Origin: Halictus rubicundus
Taxonomy: Eukaryota > Arthropoda > Insecta > Hymenoptera > Halictidae
Assembly: GCF_050948215.1 (NCBI RefSeq)
Contig: NC_135164.1
Location: forward strand, 5,957,116 to 6,021,115
Direction: 5' to 3'
Length of the DNA: 64,000 nt
Of the stretch, positions 1 through 12,052 are shown in pieces. Position numbers and translations under genes: made by a program. The notes beneath the pieces are model-generated. The model ran no database searches and was not told where the DNA came from. It worked only from the letters and a program-made list of their open reading frames with translations. Every line of letters begins with the position of its first letter. Position 1 is the stretch's first letter.

Positions 1-829
1 ATCTTTATGCAACATGAGCACTTCCTGCCTCGATTGCCATGAAATGATGTCAAATAGAAATTTACAAATAATCTCTTAATATTTTGAGTTGATTGGAAAT
101 AATATAATTGCATTTTTAAATTCTTACAATTTTTTCTTATAATTATTGTATTTTTTTCACACGGCATGTAGTAAACTAATCCTTCTAAAATCGTAGAAAA
201 ATTCAAGTCTTTAGTAGAGACTTTTTCGGCTGACTGTAGCAAGTTACTGGACCACACCGCGACAAATAAACGCGAATCCGTTCAGACACTTAGCTGAATG
301 GGAAGATGATTATCCGATTGGTCGTTCGAAATGGTTGTCAAAACGAACCGGGGAGAAATTGTTGGAATTGCATGTTTACTCTTACTAAGCGAATGGTCAT
401 TTTCGCAATACCCATGTGGGAAGGAATTACTAAGTACACATTACGGTCCGGTGCTCAACGATTTCACTAAATCTCGCGGTAAATATTGTTGAGTTAGCGG
501 TAATTGGTGACCCGGGGAACCGTAATACCAGTGTTTACACCCGTCATGAAATAATTGTTGCGTCCCGGCGATCCCGTAATTTCCCGGTACGCAATTTCGC
601 GAACGTGTAATTCAAGAAGCGAGAATACCAATTGTCTTCTCGCAAAAATAGATTTCTGGAACCTGTTAACAGACTCTAAATCTCCAAATCTAAACAGACT
701 CTAACTTTCGGGGACCATTCGAGAACCCATTAAATCGTCTTTCAGTTTTTATTGCTTTTCGTTGATAATATTACATTCCCTCGATTATTGTTCTCATTTA
801 AATCATTGGAAAAAATATCAGCCTTTGTT
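1..829. other. Non-coding stretch, nothing recognised
   Basis: Mixed AT-rich DNA without a convincing open frame, RNA gene or repeat. It runs into the degenerate array that begins near 830. Confidence 0.6.
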
Positions 830-2235
830 ACGAGCATGGAACATTTTATTGAATGCACTTTATCCTGCAGTTCGATGTTCATTCATGCAACAATTTTTAC
901 GCACAAATTAGGGAGGATTCGGATCAAAGGAAAATGTTCATACTTTATCAAAGGCTACGAATGAAATGAAGGGCCACAATATTGTATTAAATACTTTTTT
1001 AGTTTCATTGTAAAATATAATTCGAGGATTATTCGTGCAGAAACTTTTATGCACAAATTCGAGAACAATGGCGTCAAAGAGAAAAGTTTATATTTTATTA
1101 AAGGACTTCAGTAAAATATTCTGCCACTCGATGTTCATGCACGTGATAATTTTTGTGACGAAAGTATGAAAGAAATTAAATATGAAAGGAACGTGTGTAC
1201 CTACACTTGATAAGAAATATTAAATAAAATAAGATGCCATGCTATGCACTGACGGAAGAATTTCACGGCTACAATATTGCATTAAATGCATTATACTCTC
1301 GCCATAAATTATTCTGTAATTCAATGTTTATGCACGTTCGAACTTTTATGACGGAGAAATAGAAAATCAAAGAACAGTTTGTACCTAATGCCATGATCCA
1401 CGCAGGTAGAAGTCACACAACTGTGATATAATACTAAATGCGTTATACTACCGTCATAAATGTTCTATCGTTCGATGTTTATGCACATACCAATTTTTAT
1501 GACGAAAAAACACGAAATTAAACAGGAGTACCGCAAACACACAAAACTTTCAAGTTATCTCTTATTAGAGACTTTAAACGAAATAAAATACCATGCTCTA
1601 CACAGATGAAAGTCACACGGCTATAATAGCATGCTAAACGCGCCATACTCTCGTCATAAAATATCCTGAAATTAGATGTTTATTCACGTAACAATTTTCA
1701 TAACGACAAAATGTGAAACCGAACAACAGTGTGCACCTAATCTCATCGAACACGTTAAACGAAATAAAATGCAACGTTGCATACCGATAGAAGCCCCCGC
1801 AGCAACAATATTGTATCGAATGCGCTATAATCTCGTCATAAAATCTGTAATTCGATGTTTACGAACGTATCGAATTTTACGACGAAAAAGACAAAAACCA
1901 AACAGAAGTACTGCAATCAATCAAAACAAAAGTTTCTGGCGCTTCGAGGCTTCGAATAAACTAAAATCCCATAAAACTATACTAAGTGCACTATATTCTC
2001 GTCATCAAATATCTTGCAATTTGATGTTTATTCGCGTGTCAATTTTTACAGCGAAAAAATGCAGAACCAAAGAGCCTAACCTCATGGGACACTCAAACCT
2101 AATCTCGTTGAACACTTTAAGTGAAATAAAATGCCATACTGTGCACCGATGGAAATCTTCGCGGCTACGATATGAAATGCACCTGGTAATAAAGTTTCCC
2201 GTGATTCGATGTTTATTCGTACAATTTTTATAACG
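830..2235 (+). repeat. Degenerate satellite-like tandem array
   Basis: A motif close to ATTCGATGTTTATTCACGT followed by AATTTTTATGACGAAAAA recurs about nine times, near 872, 1020, 1128, 1323, 1473, 1676, 1853, 2020 and 2203. Other shared blocks between them are CTCGTCATAAAAT, AAACGAAATAAAATGCCATGCT and GGCTACAATATTG-type words. Spacing varies from about 110 to 200 bp, so the units have diverged and gained or lost sequence. The open frame at 1676-2233 lies inside this array and is explained by it, not by a gene. I do not recognise the repeat family. Confidence 0.7.
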
Positions 2236-3478
2236 GACGGGGGTTCGTAATAATTGAAGAAATAGAACGAAACGGCACCGAGAGAAAAATCGTGCGCAGA
2301 AACACGGCGTTTGATAGAATGTTAGGCGCATATAAAGATCGGCTCGCAGTTGCCGCGCCGATACCGAAAGGTTCAGCTAATTATCTATTCGAGCAGTGAA
2401 TCGGTAACAGGTTTGGTGTTCTATTTCTCACGTCCTAGGTCTCCTTTCTCTGGTAGCTAGACAAACCGCGAGTGCGTTCTATTAACGCGGTGTCAGTTAC
2501 ATGGAAAACTACTTCCAGTCAATAAATAGCGGTCGGCGAGTGCCGATGCAGGTAAACGCATTTCCCTTTGCCGTTTCCCACGTATTTCCACGGGTTTCCT
2601 TCACCCGGGGCTCGCACACACGGCCCGTGGCTGTAGGATGGAATTCCAGTGGCCGACGGGAGTACCGTTCCACACTTTATCCCACTCGCGATCGGCCTAC
2701 ACACGCCTAGAATGCGCTGAAATAATATGATTATGCTAATGGGACAGGACACCGAGAGAGCGAAAGAGAGAGAAAGACAGAGTAATGAAGAGAGAGAGAG
2801 AGAGGGTGAAAGGGGGACAGAGGGAAAAAGATTCTATTGAATTATTCTTGGGAGTAGCGACGCGATCGGCAATAATTATCGGGTACACACCATTCATCTT
2901 GATCGGCTTCGCGAGACGTCGCGTAATTCTTATTGTTACTAGCCAGCATCGACACCTTCGCCGTATGTCTTATTCCTCCTTTGTGTCCGTGGCGGCCACG
3001 ACAAAAGAATGTAATTTACGAGACGATTTGTAATATACCGTTTGCTACAACTGTTCGCGGCTGAACAACTATCCCGCGAGAGGGACTACATGCAACGGGA
3101 TAAAGCTGTAAACCTGGAGCGGCACTAATGCGAAAAATTCAGGCCGGCCGGCCTTCAGGCACTCCCTCTTTACTGCCCTGGGAACAATTAATGCTTGAAC
3201 TGCCCGACGTGTCAAAATAAGTCATTCCTGATGGATGCTTTGAGAGTTACTGCCTATACAGAGTCTCCTTTACCACGGTCGCTGCTACTGTTACGGATAA
3301 GTGTCGTCCGCAAGCTCGCGGCTTGCGCACTTAATAGTGCTGCATCAGAAGGAAACTTCACAATCTCCTTTTATGTTATTATAATACCAAACAAAATTAT
3401 TAGTTTACGTCACTGGGGTTGACTCGTTTGGTTACGACTCAAGTAGCCATTGCTGTTACAGGATCTACTAAAAATCTA
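2236..3478. other. Non-coding stretch with purine microsatellite and weak promoter-like words
   Basis: A TATAAA word lies at 2331-2336. A TCAGTT initiator-like word lies at 2493-2498, six bases before an ATG at 2501. That ATG opens a 17-codon frame ending at a donor-like CAG|GTAAAC at 2551. A (GA)-rich tract spans about 2753-2806. The TATA-to-Inr distance is far too long for one core promoter, so none of this is called as a gene. Confidence 0.4.
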
Positions 3479-3563
3479 GATATTTCAAAATAGCAATTTT
3501 AAAATCCGCTGGATATTTCAAAATAGCAATTTTAAAATCCGCTAGGGTTAAAATTTAACCCTA
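3479..3563. repeat. 33-bp direct duplication followed by a short palindrome
   Basis: TATTTCAAAATAGCAATTTT starts at 3481 and again at 3514, giving two nearly perfect 33-bp units ending in AAAATCCGCT. Directly after, TAGGGTTAAA (3543-3552) and TTTAACCCTA (3554-3563) form a perfect 10-bp inverted repeat around one base. Confidence 0.85.
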
Positions 3564-3642
3564 TTTGATTTCCGCACGGTTAAGGTAATAGTTCACGTAA
3601 TTCTGCTTACTTTATTTAATATTTAATATAGGAAGTACAGTA

Positions 3643-3827
3643 CAGATTTCTCTATTTATGTCGTCAAGGCCTGGATGATAAACGTCGCGGAATTATCCCC
3701 ACTACCGCGGGGTGTACACCGTGAGGGGCCGCGAAGCGTGTAAGCATAACACGGCTTGAGCATATCTCCTGGGCGATAAACGACGCTGGCAAGATCCGCG
3801 TTGTTGACATATATCGAGAATCCACGT
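3643..3827 (-). mobile_element. Tc1/mariner-type miniature element, copy 1 (degraded ends)
   Basis: This is the reverse-complement relative of the copies at 22074 and 62757. It shares the TATGTCGTCAAGGCCTGGATG block, the cytosine-rich ATTATCCCCACTACCGCG block, and the GACATATATCGAGAA terminus. Both tips have decayed from the CAGTGAATTC/GAATCACTG consensus, and no clean TA duplication is left. It is non-coding. The short minus-strand frames here are by-products of the repeat. Confidence 0.8.
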
Positions 3828-5223
3828 TGCATTTCGAGAAATATTTCGACAAGGAAGGTGAGCAGCAAGCTTCGTTTGTTCAAAATTGAAATTAGTAATT
3901 CTATTGCAAAGAACGTCCGACTATTAATAAGAGCCTTTGCAAACGGTACTTTGCAAGTGAGTCCAATATTTCCGGGTGAAGCGTGTATAGAAAAATTAAG
4001 TATGAAATTGAAATGCAGAGAATAGTATTACATCTGGTGACAATTTTTGACATTGCTCGACATTTTTGGAGTGCAACGGTTTACTTGAAAATTGCTGAAG
4101 AACGGTGAACATTGATTGTCAGCAGACCACGCGTCCGCAAAGGGCCAGCTGGTTGGATCTGCGAGAAGACATTGAAGCGGAGGATAGTTCGCATAACCAG
4201 ATCGCAGAGACGTGTCGACCGAGCGAAGACAGAGAAAGTCGTGGTTAGACAAGGGGCCTGAAAACGGCGGATAAAGGTTAACCGGGCCGAGAACGGGGGC
4301 ATAGTAAAATGGAGAAAGGATCGTTACAGCTCATTAGCCTTATCGTCTGTTGATCGTTTAACCTCACACCTTTCCGGCAACGGGAACATCTATCCGAGAA
4401 TATTGGAATTTTAATAGAGCACCGCGCCGCCGAGGTATAACCCAGGCCCTCTTTATGGGGATCGGGGCCCTAATTGTGCGATCGAGGCATGTCTCGATCA
4501 ACAATTGGGCCGCCCCCGCGGTCACGGGGACGATCCCCTAACGAAAAAGTTTCTTCGGTATAATAAACACGGGCCCCGCGTGACGTAAGACAATAAATTC
4601 TGCAAACGAGCCCGTGAAAGGTCGCCACATGACGGAACGATCGTCGCTATTCCCGAGGTTGATTTATGTGCCTACGAGCGATCGTGAAGATCGTTGCGGC
4701 TGATTCGAGAGACAAGTAAAATAAATGTCAAGCCTGGGCACCGGGATCCGTGGAAATCTGCCGACGACACCGTTGAGCTTTCTCTTCTATTTTTCCCCGT
4801 CCTTTGTTTCTTTTTCTTGTTTCTCCCATTTACACGATATTTTACGCGTTCGCGGTACACGATAATTCCCCCCACCATTAAAAGATGTCCGTAACCGATG
4901 CTAACACCACGATATCAGTAATTCACTGCGGATCTTTACGCAATCTAAAAGTTTGCTGTGTCAATTACTAGAACTAAAGAAAAACTTCTTGCTTCGGTTT
5001 ATCGGTTTAGCGAGTTGGAAACAGTAGACCAGTGACGGGCACGGTAGGGGCCCCTCGAACGCCTGCTTCCCCCACCAATCTCTCTTTCGTCGCGTTCCCT
5101 GGTGTCTCGAGTCTTCGCGGAAGGCGACAATAGGCGCTATGGTGGGGACTGTATTGTCTCAATTCGGACAAAAATGCCCGACCCTGCAGTAGACCGATCT
5201 TCATTGAAAATGTTCGTCCGTAT
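3828..5223. other. Non-coding stretch with nested hairpin
   Basis: No supported gene. A donor-like AAG|GTGAGC at about 3850 sits just after the miniature element and has no coding context. The region holds a GC-rich patch at 4420-4560 with the inverted repeat listed separately. Confidence 0.5.
4457..4538. repeat. Nested imperfect inverted repeat (RNA-hairpin-like)
   Basis: GGGGATCG (4457-4464) is complementary to CGATCCCC (4531-4538). Inside it, GGCCCTAATTGT-GATCGAG (4466-4486) pairs with CTCGATC-ACAATTGGGCC (4493-4511) around a GCATGT loop, with small bulges. The inner stem-loop is about 46 nt and the outer arm adds a long 3' bulge. It could be an extruded cruciform, a structured RNA or a decayed element. 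I know of no match to a named microRNA. Confidence 0.6.
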
Positions 5224-5440
5224 TTAACACTAGGTTTACGGAGCATTAAAAGTGAGTATTTTACATTACTTTATAAGAATAAGAAGAATGTGTCTATCCA
5301 AGTTTTCAGCCATTTTTTAAAGAATATATACCTACGATCTTCACATTATATACCGTAGATGGATCTTCACAATCTCAATAATCGTAAATTAAAAATATTA
5401 AAACCCGTCATTTTGACGGGTCCCGTAAACCTAGTGTTCA
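5224..5440 (+). mobile_element. TTAA-type miniature element, family A, copy 1
   Basis: CACTAGGTTTACGG (5228-5241) and CCGTAAACCTAGTG (5423-5436) are perfect terminal inverted repeats. The left target is TTAA and the right is TTCA, which fits one mutated TTAA duplication. A CCCGTCA/TGACGGG hairpin lies just inside the right end. At about 217 bp it is too short to encode a transposase. TTAA targets are typical of piggyBac-like elements, and assignment to that superfamily is inferred from the target site only. Other copies are at 15360 and 45434. Confidence 0.85.
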
Positions 5441-8400
5441 ATTGCGATAACTTTAAGACAAAGAATCGTACGGTAATCATTCTCGACTCGTTTTAAAGCC
5501 TAAAGCCTCTACTTTCAGAGTCATCAGTTCATCTTGTCAAAGACGGTCCTGTATCGTGTGGAATAATGAAAAAGGTACCTCCCTTTTCGAATATATTTTC
5601 GTGGCAGCAGACTATTGAAAGTTCAATAAAACGGCGTCGAAAAATTGTACATCAATTTTATAGAGGTAAAGGGGGTCCTCAAAAAAATTGTTTACGGCGG
5701 AGTCGTTTGAATTTGATAAATTTTTGTAAGAAAGAAGTACTCTTTCATCATCCCATACGATGCGGACACGCAGATTATAGTATAAAATGAGTCCAGAATG
5801 ATTGTTGTACGACTTTTGGTCACGAAGTTGTACCAGTTTAAATGTCAGCAATTCTTCGACGGGAATTTAGTGCTTCTTTTATTTTGCACGCTAGCGTAGT
5901 TGTACAAAGATCATGTAAAAGGATAATGCTTAACCCAATTTTGCTTCGTACTTTAAATTACCAAATTCTATTTATAAATCCACCGTCAGGGAAAAAGATT
6001 TCGTAACGCAAACAAAAAGAAAATGAAGCCATTGCAGAATTTATAAACTGAAAATGTGTAAATTTTCACCCTTAGGAATGTGTGAGGATTTTATCTACAC
6101 ATTTTTGAATGCAAAAGAAAGTTTATTAATTAGCACACCATTTTGAATCTCTGATAGAGCAGTTCACCATTGAATAAACACTGTGAGACCGTTTTCTCGT
6201 ATCGACAGGCTCTCAGTCGATATTTTACATTTTATAGATCCCGATTGAGACATTAACTGCCCAAGATTTATTATCGTTAGTCGATGGAATGCGTATTATA
6301 ATAAGCGAGTAATGAGGAAATATTGCGCAACACCTTGTCACCGATTATCCCCGAAACTCTCTGATACGATCGCTTGATATCATAACTCTGTTGAATAACA
6401 CAGTTTTTGCTCCGACTTGCTATCTGGTTAATTGACGTTCATTCGCTCCGAACTTTTTAGACAATTTGATACGTCGATTACCAATGATCATTCAAGCGTC
6501 ACTGGCAGCACAACGAAGGGGTCACCGTGAATGTCGGGCTTGTCAATTTAGCTACTAAACTTCATTACTTTTTTATCCCTCGAATATCTCGACGGAAATT
6601 CCGACTTCCTTTTCAAAGTTTCTTCTGAAAATTGCCAGCCTGCGCAGACACCTTTTTCCCAAGCTAACTCTTAGCTCCAATGTTGCACAGTAAAAATATG
6701 TGAATCAGCTTAAAAAAATTCTAGGAAACAAAATTGGAGGTATCTGTCAAATTGAACAAGTTTCTTAAATTATTGTAACGTTACGAATATTATATTATAT
6801 AAATGTTATATTGTAACGACTATAAGCTAGCGCGAAAGAAACTTTTTTAATAAACCTTCCAAGTGAGTTGGTTTGCTTTGGAACTTTTATTGTACAGATT
6901 CTGAAATACGTGCTCGATGGGGACACTTTTTAGAAAAGTTCGTAGGAGTGACACGAACTCCTCGTAGGAAGAGACATTTTCCTAAACGACGCGTACGAAA
7001 TCGAGAATAGCAATGAAGTTTGGTGAGGACAAATTAATCGCGTCCGCGCGATTTGTCGTTGTACGTCGAAACGATCCATATTTATGCGTGCCGATGATGC
7101 AACCCCGTACACAATCGGATGCCTGTTGACACACCTGGTCGGAGGCGAATTTAGCATAATTCATGGCGGGACTCCTTTCAGCTCGGCTCGGCTCGGCTCG
7201 CGCCGTCTTCGTTGAAAGGATCCAACCTACCGCGATTAGAATTCGCAGACGGGCGTGATGCGGCGCGACACGTGACGTATTTTTCACGTGTTTCTGTTTG
7301 TCGGTTAATCCCGTGCCCCCGCGCACCATTCATTCACGGATAATTGCTTCTCCCCGCCCCGTAGGCGTTATTGTTGTATCATTACCATTATCGTTGCGTT
7401 ACCATTCGATGCTGCGCCGCGAGGAGGAGTTTCAGAATCCGCGGCTTCGTCCGAAGCGAATGCACAATGCGAGAAACATGCGTTTTTCTCAGCTGGCTGG
7501 GTGCATTCTATGCACGTCTAACTACCGAGATATGGATTTTTAAGACGTGCATTGTTGAACGTTTTTGAAAAACGTTTTCATATTCTCCGATGGGATTGGA
7601 TAAAGAAACATCCTGGAAAGTTAGCTTGAATTAGCAAGTACAGAACTATACTCGTTATACTTGCATAATGCCTGATTGCAGGTGACTTCTTTTCAATTGC
7701 ATACCATTACCATGAGTCATAATTAAATTGTAAAAAATTAGAACATGTTTATACTTGCTACAGAATTTATGTTACGTCCCAGTCAATATATCAATTTTTC
7801 TATCACAGAGACAGATCTTTGGTGCATCGACAGAAGAAATTATTTAAGAAAGAATTATTTTGTTAATAATTGAAGGAGTTTAATGATTCAGTTTAATGAA
7901 TCAACGTATTCTAAGAAAAAGGTATGAAGTTTGAAGAACTTAAAAATAAGACAGCAATCTTACGTTCTCTGGTTAAGGAAAAATTCTTAAAATTTGCAGT
8001 CTAATATCGGTTTGAGGCATTTCGAGAAAAAGTTTGGAAGTTTGGGCGATCGTCGTTCATTCCGCGATACCCACACACTCTCGGCTTAATGTTCAGTCTT
8101 AAAGGGCAGTCGAGCGTGGAATTTGTTTGACAAATGGCATGGAACTAGTACTAGTATGGATTAGTTCGTCCTTGGAGGAAATCGCGTTCTCCAGGTTGGC
8201 GGTACGTACAGCCGAGCGATTAATGTGAGGCGAGAGCCATAGTGAATGCACGCGCGTTGCTCAAACGACAGAAAACCGCCACGCAAATGTTCTTTATGAA
8301 TCGACGCAAAACTGACAGACGGCCGACAGCATCACAATATAATCGGCCTGGAAATACGAGCTGCACCGGCCGTTTCGATATTTCACCGAGAACCGTTCCT

Positions 8401-10206
8401 AACCGACCCCGAGAATTAATTATGAGACTATTTATCGGCCATGTTCGACACCAGATTAAAAATCAAAGTGATTTTTAACCCTCGTTCACTGCTCAGATGA
8501 AAATTCACCCATTTTCTCTTCTGTTAAATATATTTGCTATTTCTCTGCGATTGTCCTATAATTTTATATATTTGCGTAAAACACGAGACTGCAGTGTGGT
8601 AATTTGACATACAATTTATTTGAAAAACGCGGGGTTGTAGCAATTCTCTGTTACATATTTTTGAACCCACTTTCTCGAGACCAAATTCACTCCTTTTCTT
8701 GGATTTGACATAAATAAGTAATAATTTAAATTGGCTGCTGGAGCATCAGAATTTAGACTTTTATAATGACGGGTCACAATGGACCCAACTCCCAGCATTT
8801 GTGCCTAAATTGATAAATAGAGATCTTCGTGCAAAGTAAACATGGTCTCCATCGATTGCGATAAACAGAGAATAAATTGAAATTTATTTCCACCCTCAGC
8901 AGTCCTGAGAAATAAAAAATAATAGTGATTTTAAACTCCTCCGATGACTGTGCTATTCTAAATTTGATCTGCTCGTTTCCCTTATAAATAAAATCCGCGG
9001 TCTGTCGAGAAATATTTCCGTTTGACATGCTCTAAATTTCATTTCACGGAACGTCATCGCAGAAATATCTGTCGATTAAAAGAATAAATAGCGAACAAAT
9101 TAAAACGGAGCCAACGTTCTCCGAACTAGATTTACATAACACGATTGAACATAACCCCGCGATGTAAGCTCGGAGGATGCAAAAATGCGTGGCACGATCG
9201 GCGTACAGAAAAAAGCGGACCCTGTCCTGCAAGTCCCGAGCGGTTAAGTCTTATTAGGCGATGTTCTTCCTATCGCAATTAAACTTTTACTGCCCGGCTA
9301 TGCAATGATATCCAGCTTATAATTCGCGGAATCGTTCTTCGGGCTAATTTACGCTAGCTGTTACGAGCGTTGCAATTAAAAGGGAACGTGGCGAGCCAAG
9401 CTAGAAATCGCATAAATCTGCTCGGGTGCTTCCGTTTCGGATCGACGTCAGTAACGTTCAAGTATTTTACCATCGATCCAATCACGGATCCGTCGTATTT
9501 CGGCCTGCTAGATGAGCTCGGTGTTAATCAGGAAAGATATCCACACTAATAACTTCATCTCGGTCTCATCTTTAATCGCCATCCCGAAGAGTTTAACCGT
9601 CGCGAAGGTTCAACGTTACTGCGCACCAAAAACATAATCGTGAAATACATTGATCAGAAAAATTCGCTAGAGAATTACTGCGGTACGTTTGTAACACTAG
9701 AATCACCAGATGAGTCAAAATGATGCATTTCATTTTCCTTCATTCAATATGTAAAAGTAGTTTTTAACTGCTTGGTAGGTTAAACTTTACCTCAGGAAAC
9801 TAGGAATATTTAACTATTTTTAATGTAATCCTGTGGATTTTGGCGAGAAAATGCAGAAAATCCAAGTTTTAATGTTAGGAATTCACTGGTTCAGAAGTTA
9901 CGCGTGTTTCGATCTGTGTTTGTGGCACTTTATTCGGTACATTCTGAGTGTTATAAAGAATGTATGTATGTGTATGTTTCTATAGAATATTCGTAGGGAG
10001 AAAATTTCCAATTGTTTGTGGTATGAAGTTCGAATAACGCGTTTAGGTTCGCAGGTGCGGCGAAATTTTCGATGACTAACGATTGCCTGCGAGCATCGGC
10101 GTCGATCGAGGTGCTAAGAGGCGGTGGAACAAAGGGGAATTAATTAACACCTTCGCCACCTGCGCAGACCGGACGGTGTCACGACGATAAACGATCAAAC
10201 CTCTCG
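5441..10206. other. Non-coding stretch, nothing recognised
   Basis: Long AT-rich DNA with brief GC-richer islands. Short open frames occur in several registers but show no motif, no splice context and no repeats of known families. A (CGGCT)-type run, GCTCGGCTCGGCTCGGCTCG, sits at about 7181-7200. A TTAACCCTCG word at 8477 and a GGGTCACAATGGACCC palindrome at 8770-8785 hint at another decayed TTAA-type element, but matching ends could not be found. Confidence 0.5.
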
Positions 10207-10209
10207 AGA

Positions 10210-10265
<56 letters not shown>

Positions 10266-10272
10266 GGGGAGA
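10207..10272. repeat. (GA)n microsatellite
   Basis: An uninterrupted (GA) run of about 50 bases at 10211-10259 is followed by a purine-rich tail. It creates the serine/leucine-rich tail of the spurious minus-strand frame at 10195-10638. Confidence 0.95.
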
Positions 10273-11834
10273 AAGAGGCGGCTGATTTTGTCCTTTCGAA
10301 ATCCCGATCCGCGGAAACGCGATCTCTAATTGGCCGGCGGCAATCGCATCGCGTCCGATACGGTTAGAATTTTCCTGGCCGCGATACCGTACGATGGCGC
10401 AATTACGCATAATTTCTGCAACCACATTCAGCGCTGATTCGCCGACGCCGGTTACCATCGCGGTAATTGCGCGAATCTGGCTCGAAATCCCGAGAAATCG
10501 AACGATCTCGCCGCGAAATATCGCCTCGACATACCAACAAACTTTGCTGATTCTCCCTTGAAAATACTGAATCGTCTTTTTGCACAACATTTCGCATTGC
10601 ATCCACCCAGCACTAACTGTGCCACGGTTAAAAAACACGTAATCGCAAACGTAAAAATGGCACGGTTAAATTTATCTCGATGCTGTGCCATTTTTATCGT
10701 AATGTCTGCTTGACCAAATACAACGAAAGCATTTTTATAATTTCATGTGCATAATTTAAAGTTAAAGGCTGACTCTTCGTTTCAATCCTCTCAACACAAG
10801 GCAGGTTTCGAAAATTTAAAAAGAACACGATTATTAAATATTATGCTTCCAAACTTTGTACACTTATGAAGTAGCATTTGGAGAATGTACTCAAATTTTT
10901 TAAATTAGCAATAATTATTTTCTGCAAAGTTACAGCGTTAGAACATAGAGGGTTTGGAGAAAGTATGTGACATTAAAAATACAAGATATTTCTTAACCTG
11001 TATGAGTGTTAATCTAGCATGAAATGGCATAAATATGTATTGAAAAATACGGAAACGTTTGAAAGAAGAGTTTTATAATTCGTTGAAAAAGTTAGATGTT
11101 AAATATTATCAAAAAAAATAGATATTGCACAAGAAGAAATCAATATTTTTGTAATCTTGCAATTCTTCGCGTTTCAATGTTTTAACCTTATCCGGGTTTT
11201 GTAATTTGTATAAAATACCGCGCACCAGTAGCGCGAAAGCTGAATAGTTGTGTTTCGCGTGAACGATAGTAAAAGCAAGTCATACTACTTCCGCGTCGAA
11301 ATCGTAGAAACGTGGAAGGAATGCAGCGGTTCGTTCGTTGGTGGTCCTCGATTTTTGCGAGAGCGCCACTGTCATCATTCCAGCCGTTCCAATTACAGAC
11401 AACACCGCCATTAAATTCAATTATTTATGAAGCATAAGCGGTAGGAAACGATCTTACTGTCGAACTATTCGCGACCATTCCTCCGGGCGGTATTGCTAGA
11501 TATACCGGTTAACTAATTCCGTCTACTTTTTGCCGGAGATAATCGGTAACTGGAACTGTTTATACGGCTGAACGATCGATTGACTCCGTAAGAATCACTT
11601 TCCATAACTCGATCGGGGATTCCGATCGGTCGATTCTTCCAAACAACCGACGAAACTCGGAGTCGAACGTTCGAAATTAGCTTCGAACCGTTCGCCCGGA
11701 TTTTTCGGAAGTCTCGATTCGCCGCGGGCGAGCATCGTGCGAACATTCATGCTGGTTAGGAAACACGCACAGCTTGCAGATTTTTGCATAGTGATGTCGG
11801 ATATTCGCCTACACTTCGTGTGCTGTTGTCTGCT
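10273..11834. other. Non-coding stretch, nothing recognised
   Basis: GC-moderate then AT-rich DNA. Short frames overlap on both strands and no gene can be supported. Confidence 0.5.
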
Positions 11835-12052
11835 TTAACACGTTGAATGCCACGTCACCCATATGCGAGTGACGGAATTATTTGTGCAGGTTTTAAAATG
11901 AATTTTTACCTTGATGTATTCATTGCACCAAACTTAGGATCTGTAATATGCAAGAAAGTTGCAGGACTAATCGGTGTCATACATTTAATTCTTTTACAAT
12001 TTTTATTTCATTAAATAACTTACTTTGATTTTATGGAATTTTGAGGGTTTCA
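11835..12052 (+). mobile_element. TTAA-type miniature element, family C, copy 1 (right end lost)
   Basis: It begins TTAACACGTTGAATGCCACG and follows the copy at 24309 closely through the GGAATTATTTGTGCAGG and TTTCATTAAATAACTTAC blocks to a TTTTGAGGGTTTC end. It differs by an insertion near the left end that makes a CGTCAC/GTGACG hairpin (11853-11874). The right terminal repeat (GACGTTCAAAGTGTTAA in the other copy) is missing, so the element is truncated. Confidence 0.8.

Noticed and set aside
1676..2233. 185-codon plus-strand frame
   Set aside because: Lies wholly inside the degenerate tandem array, and other units of the array are not open.
5566..5851. Frames around 5.6-5.85 kb as a transposase remnant
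   Set aside because: No catalytic or DNA-binding motif can be seen, and frames overlap on both strands.
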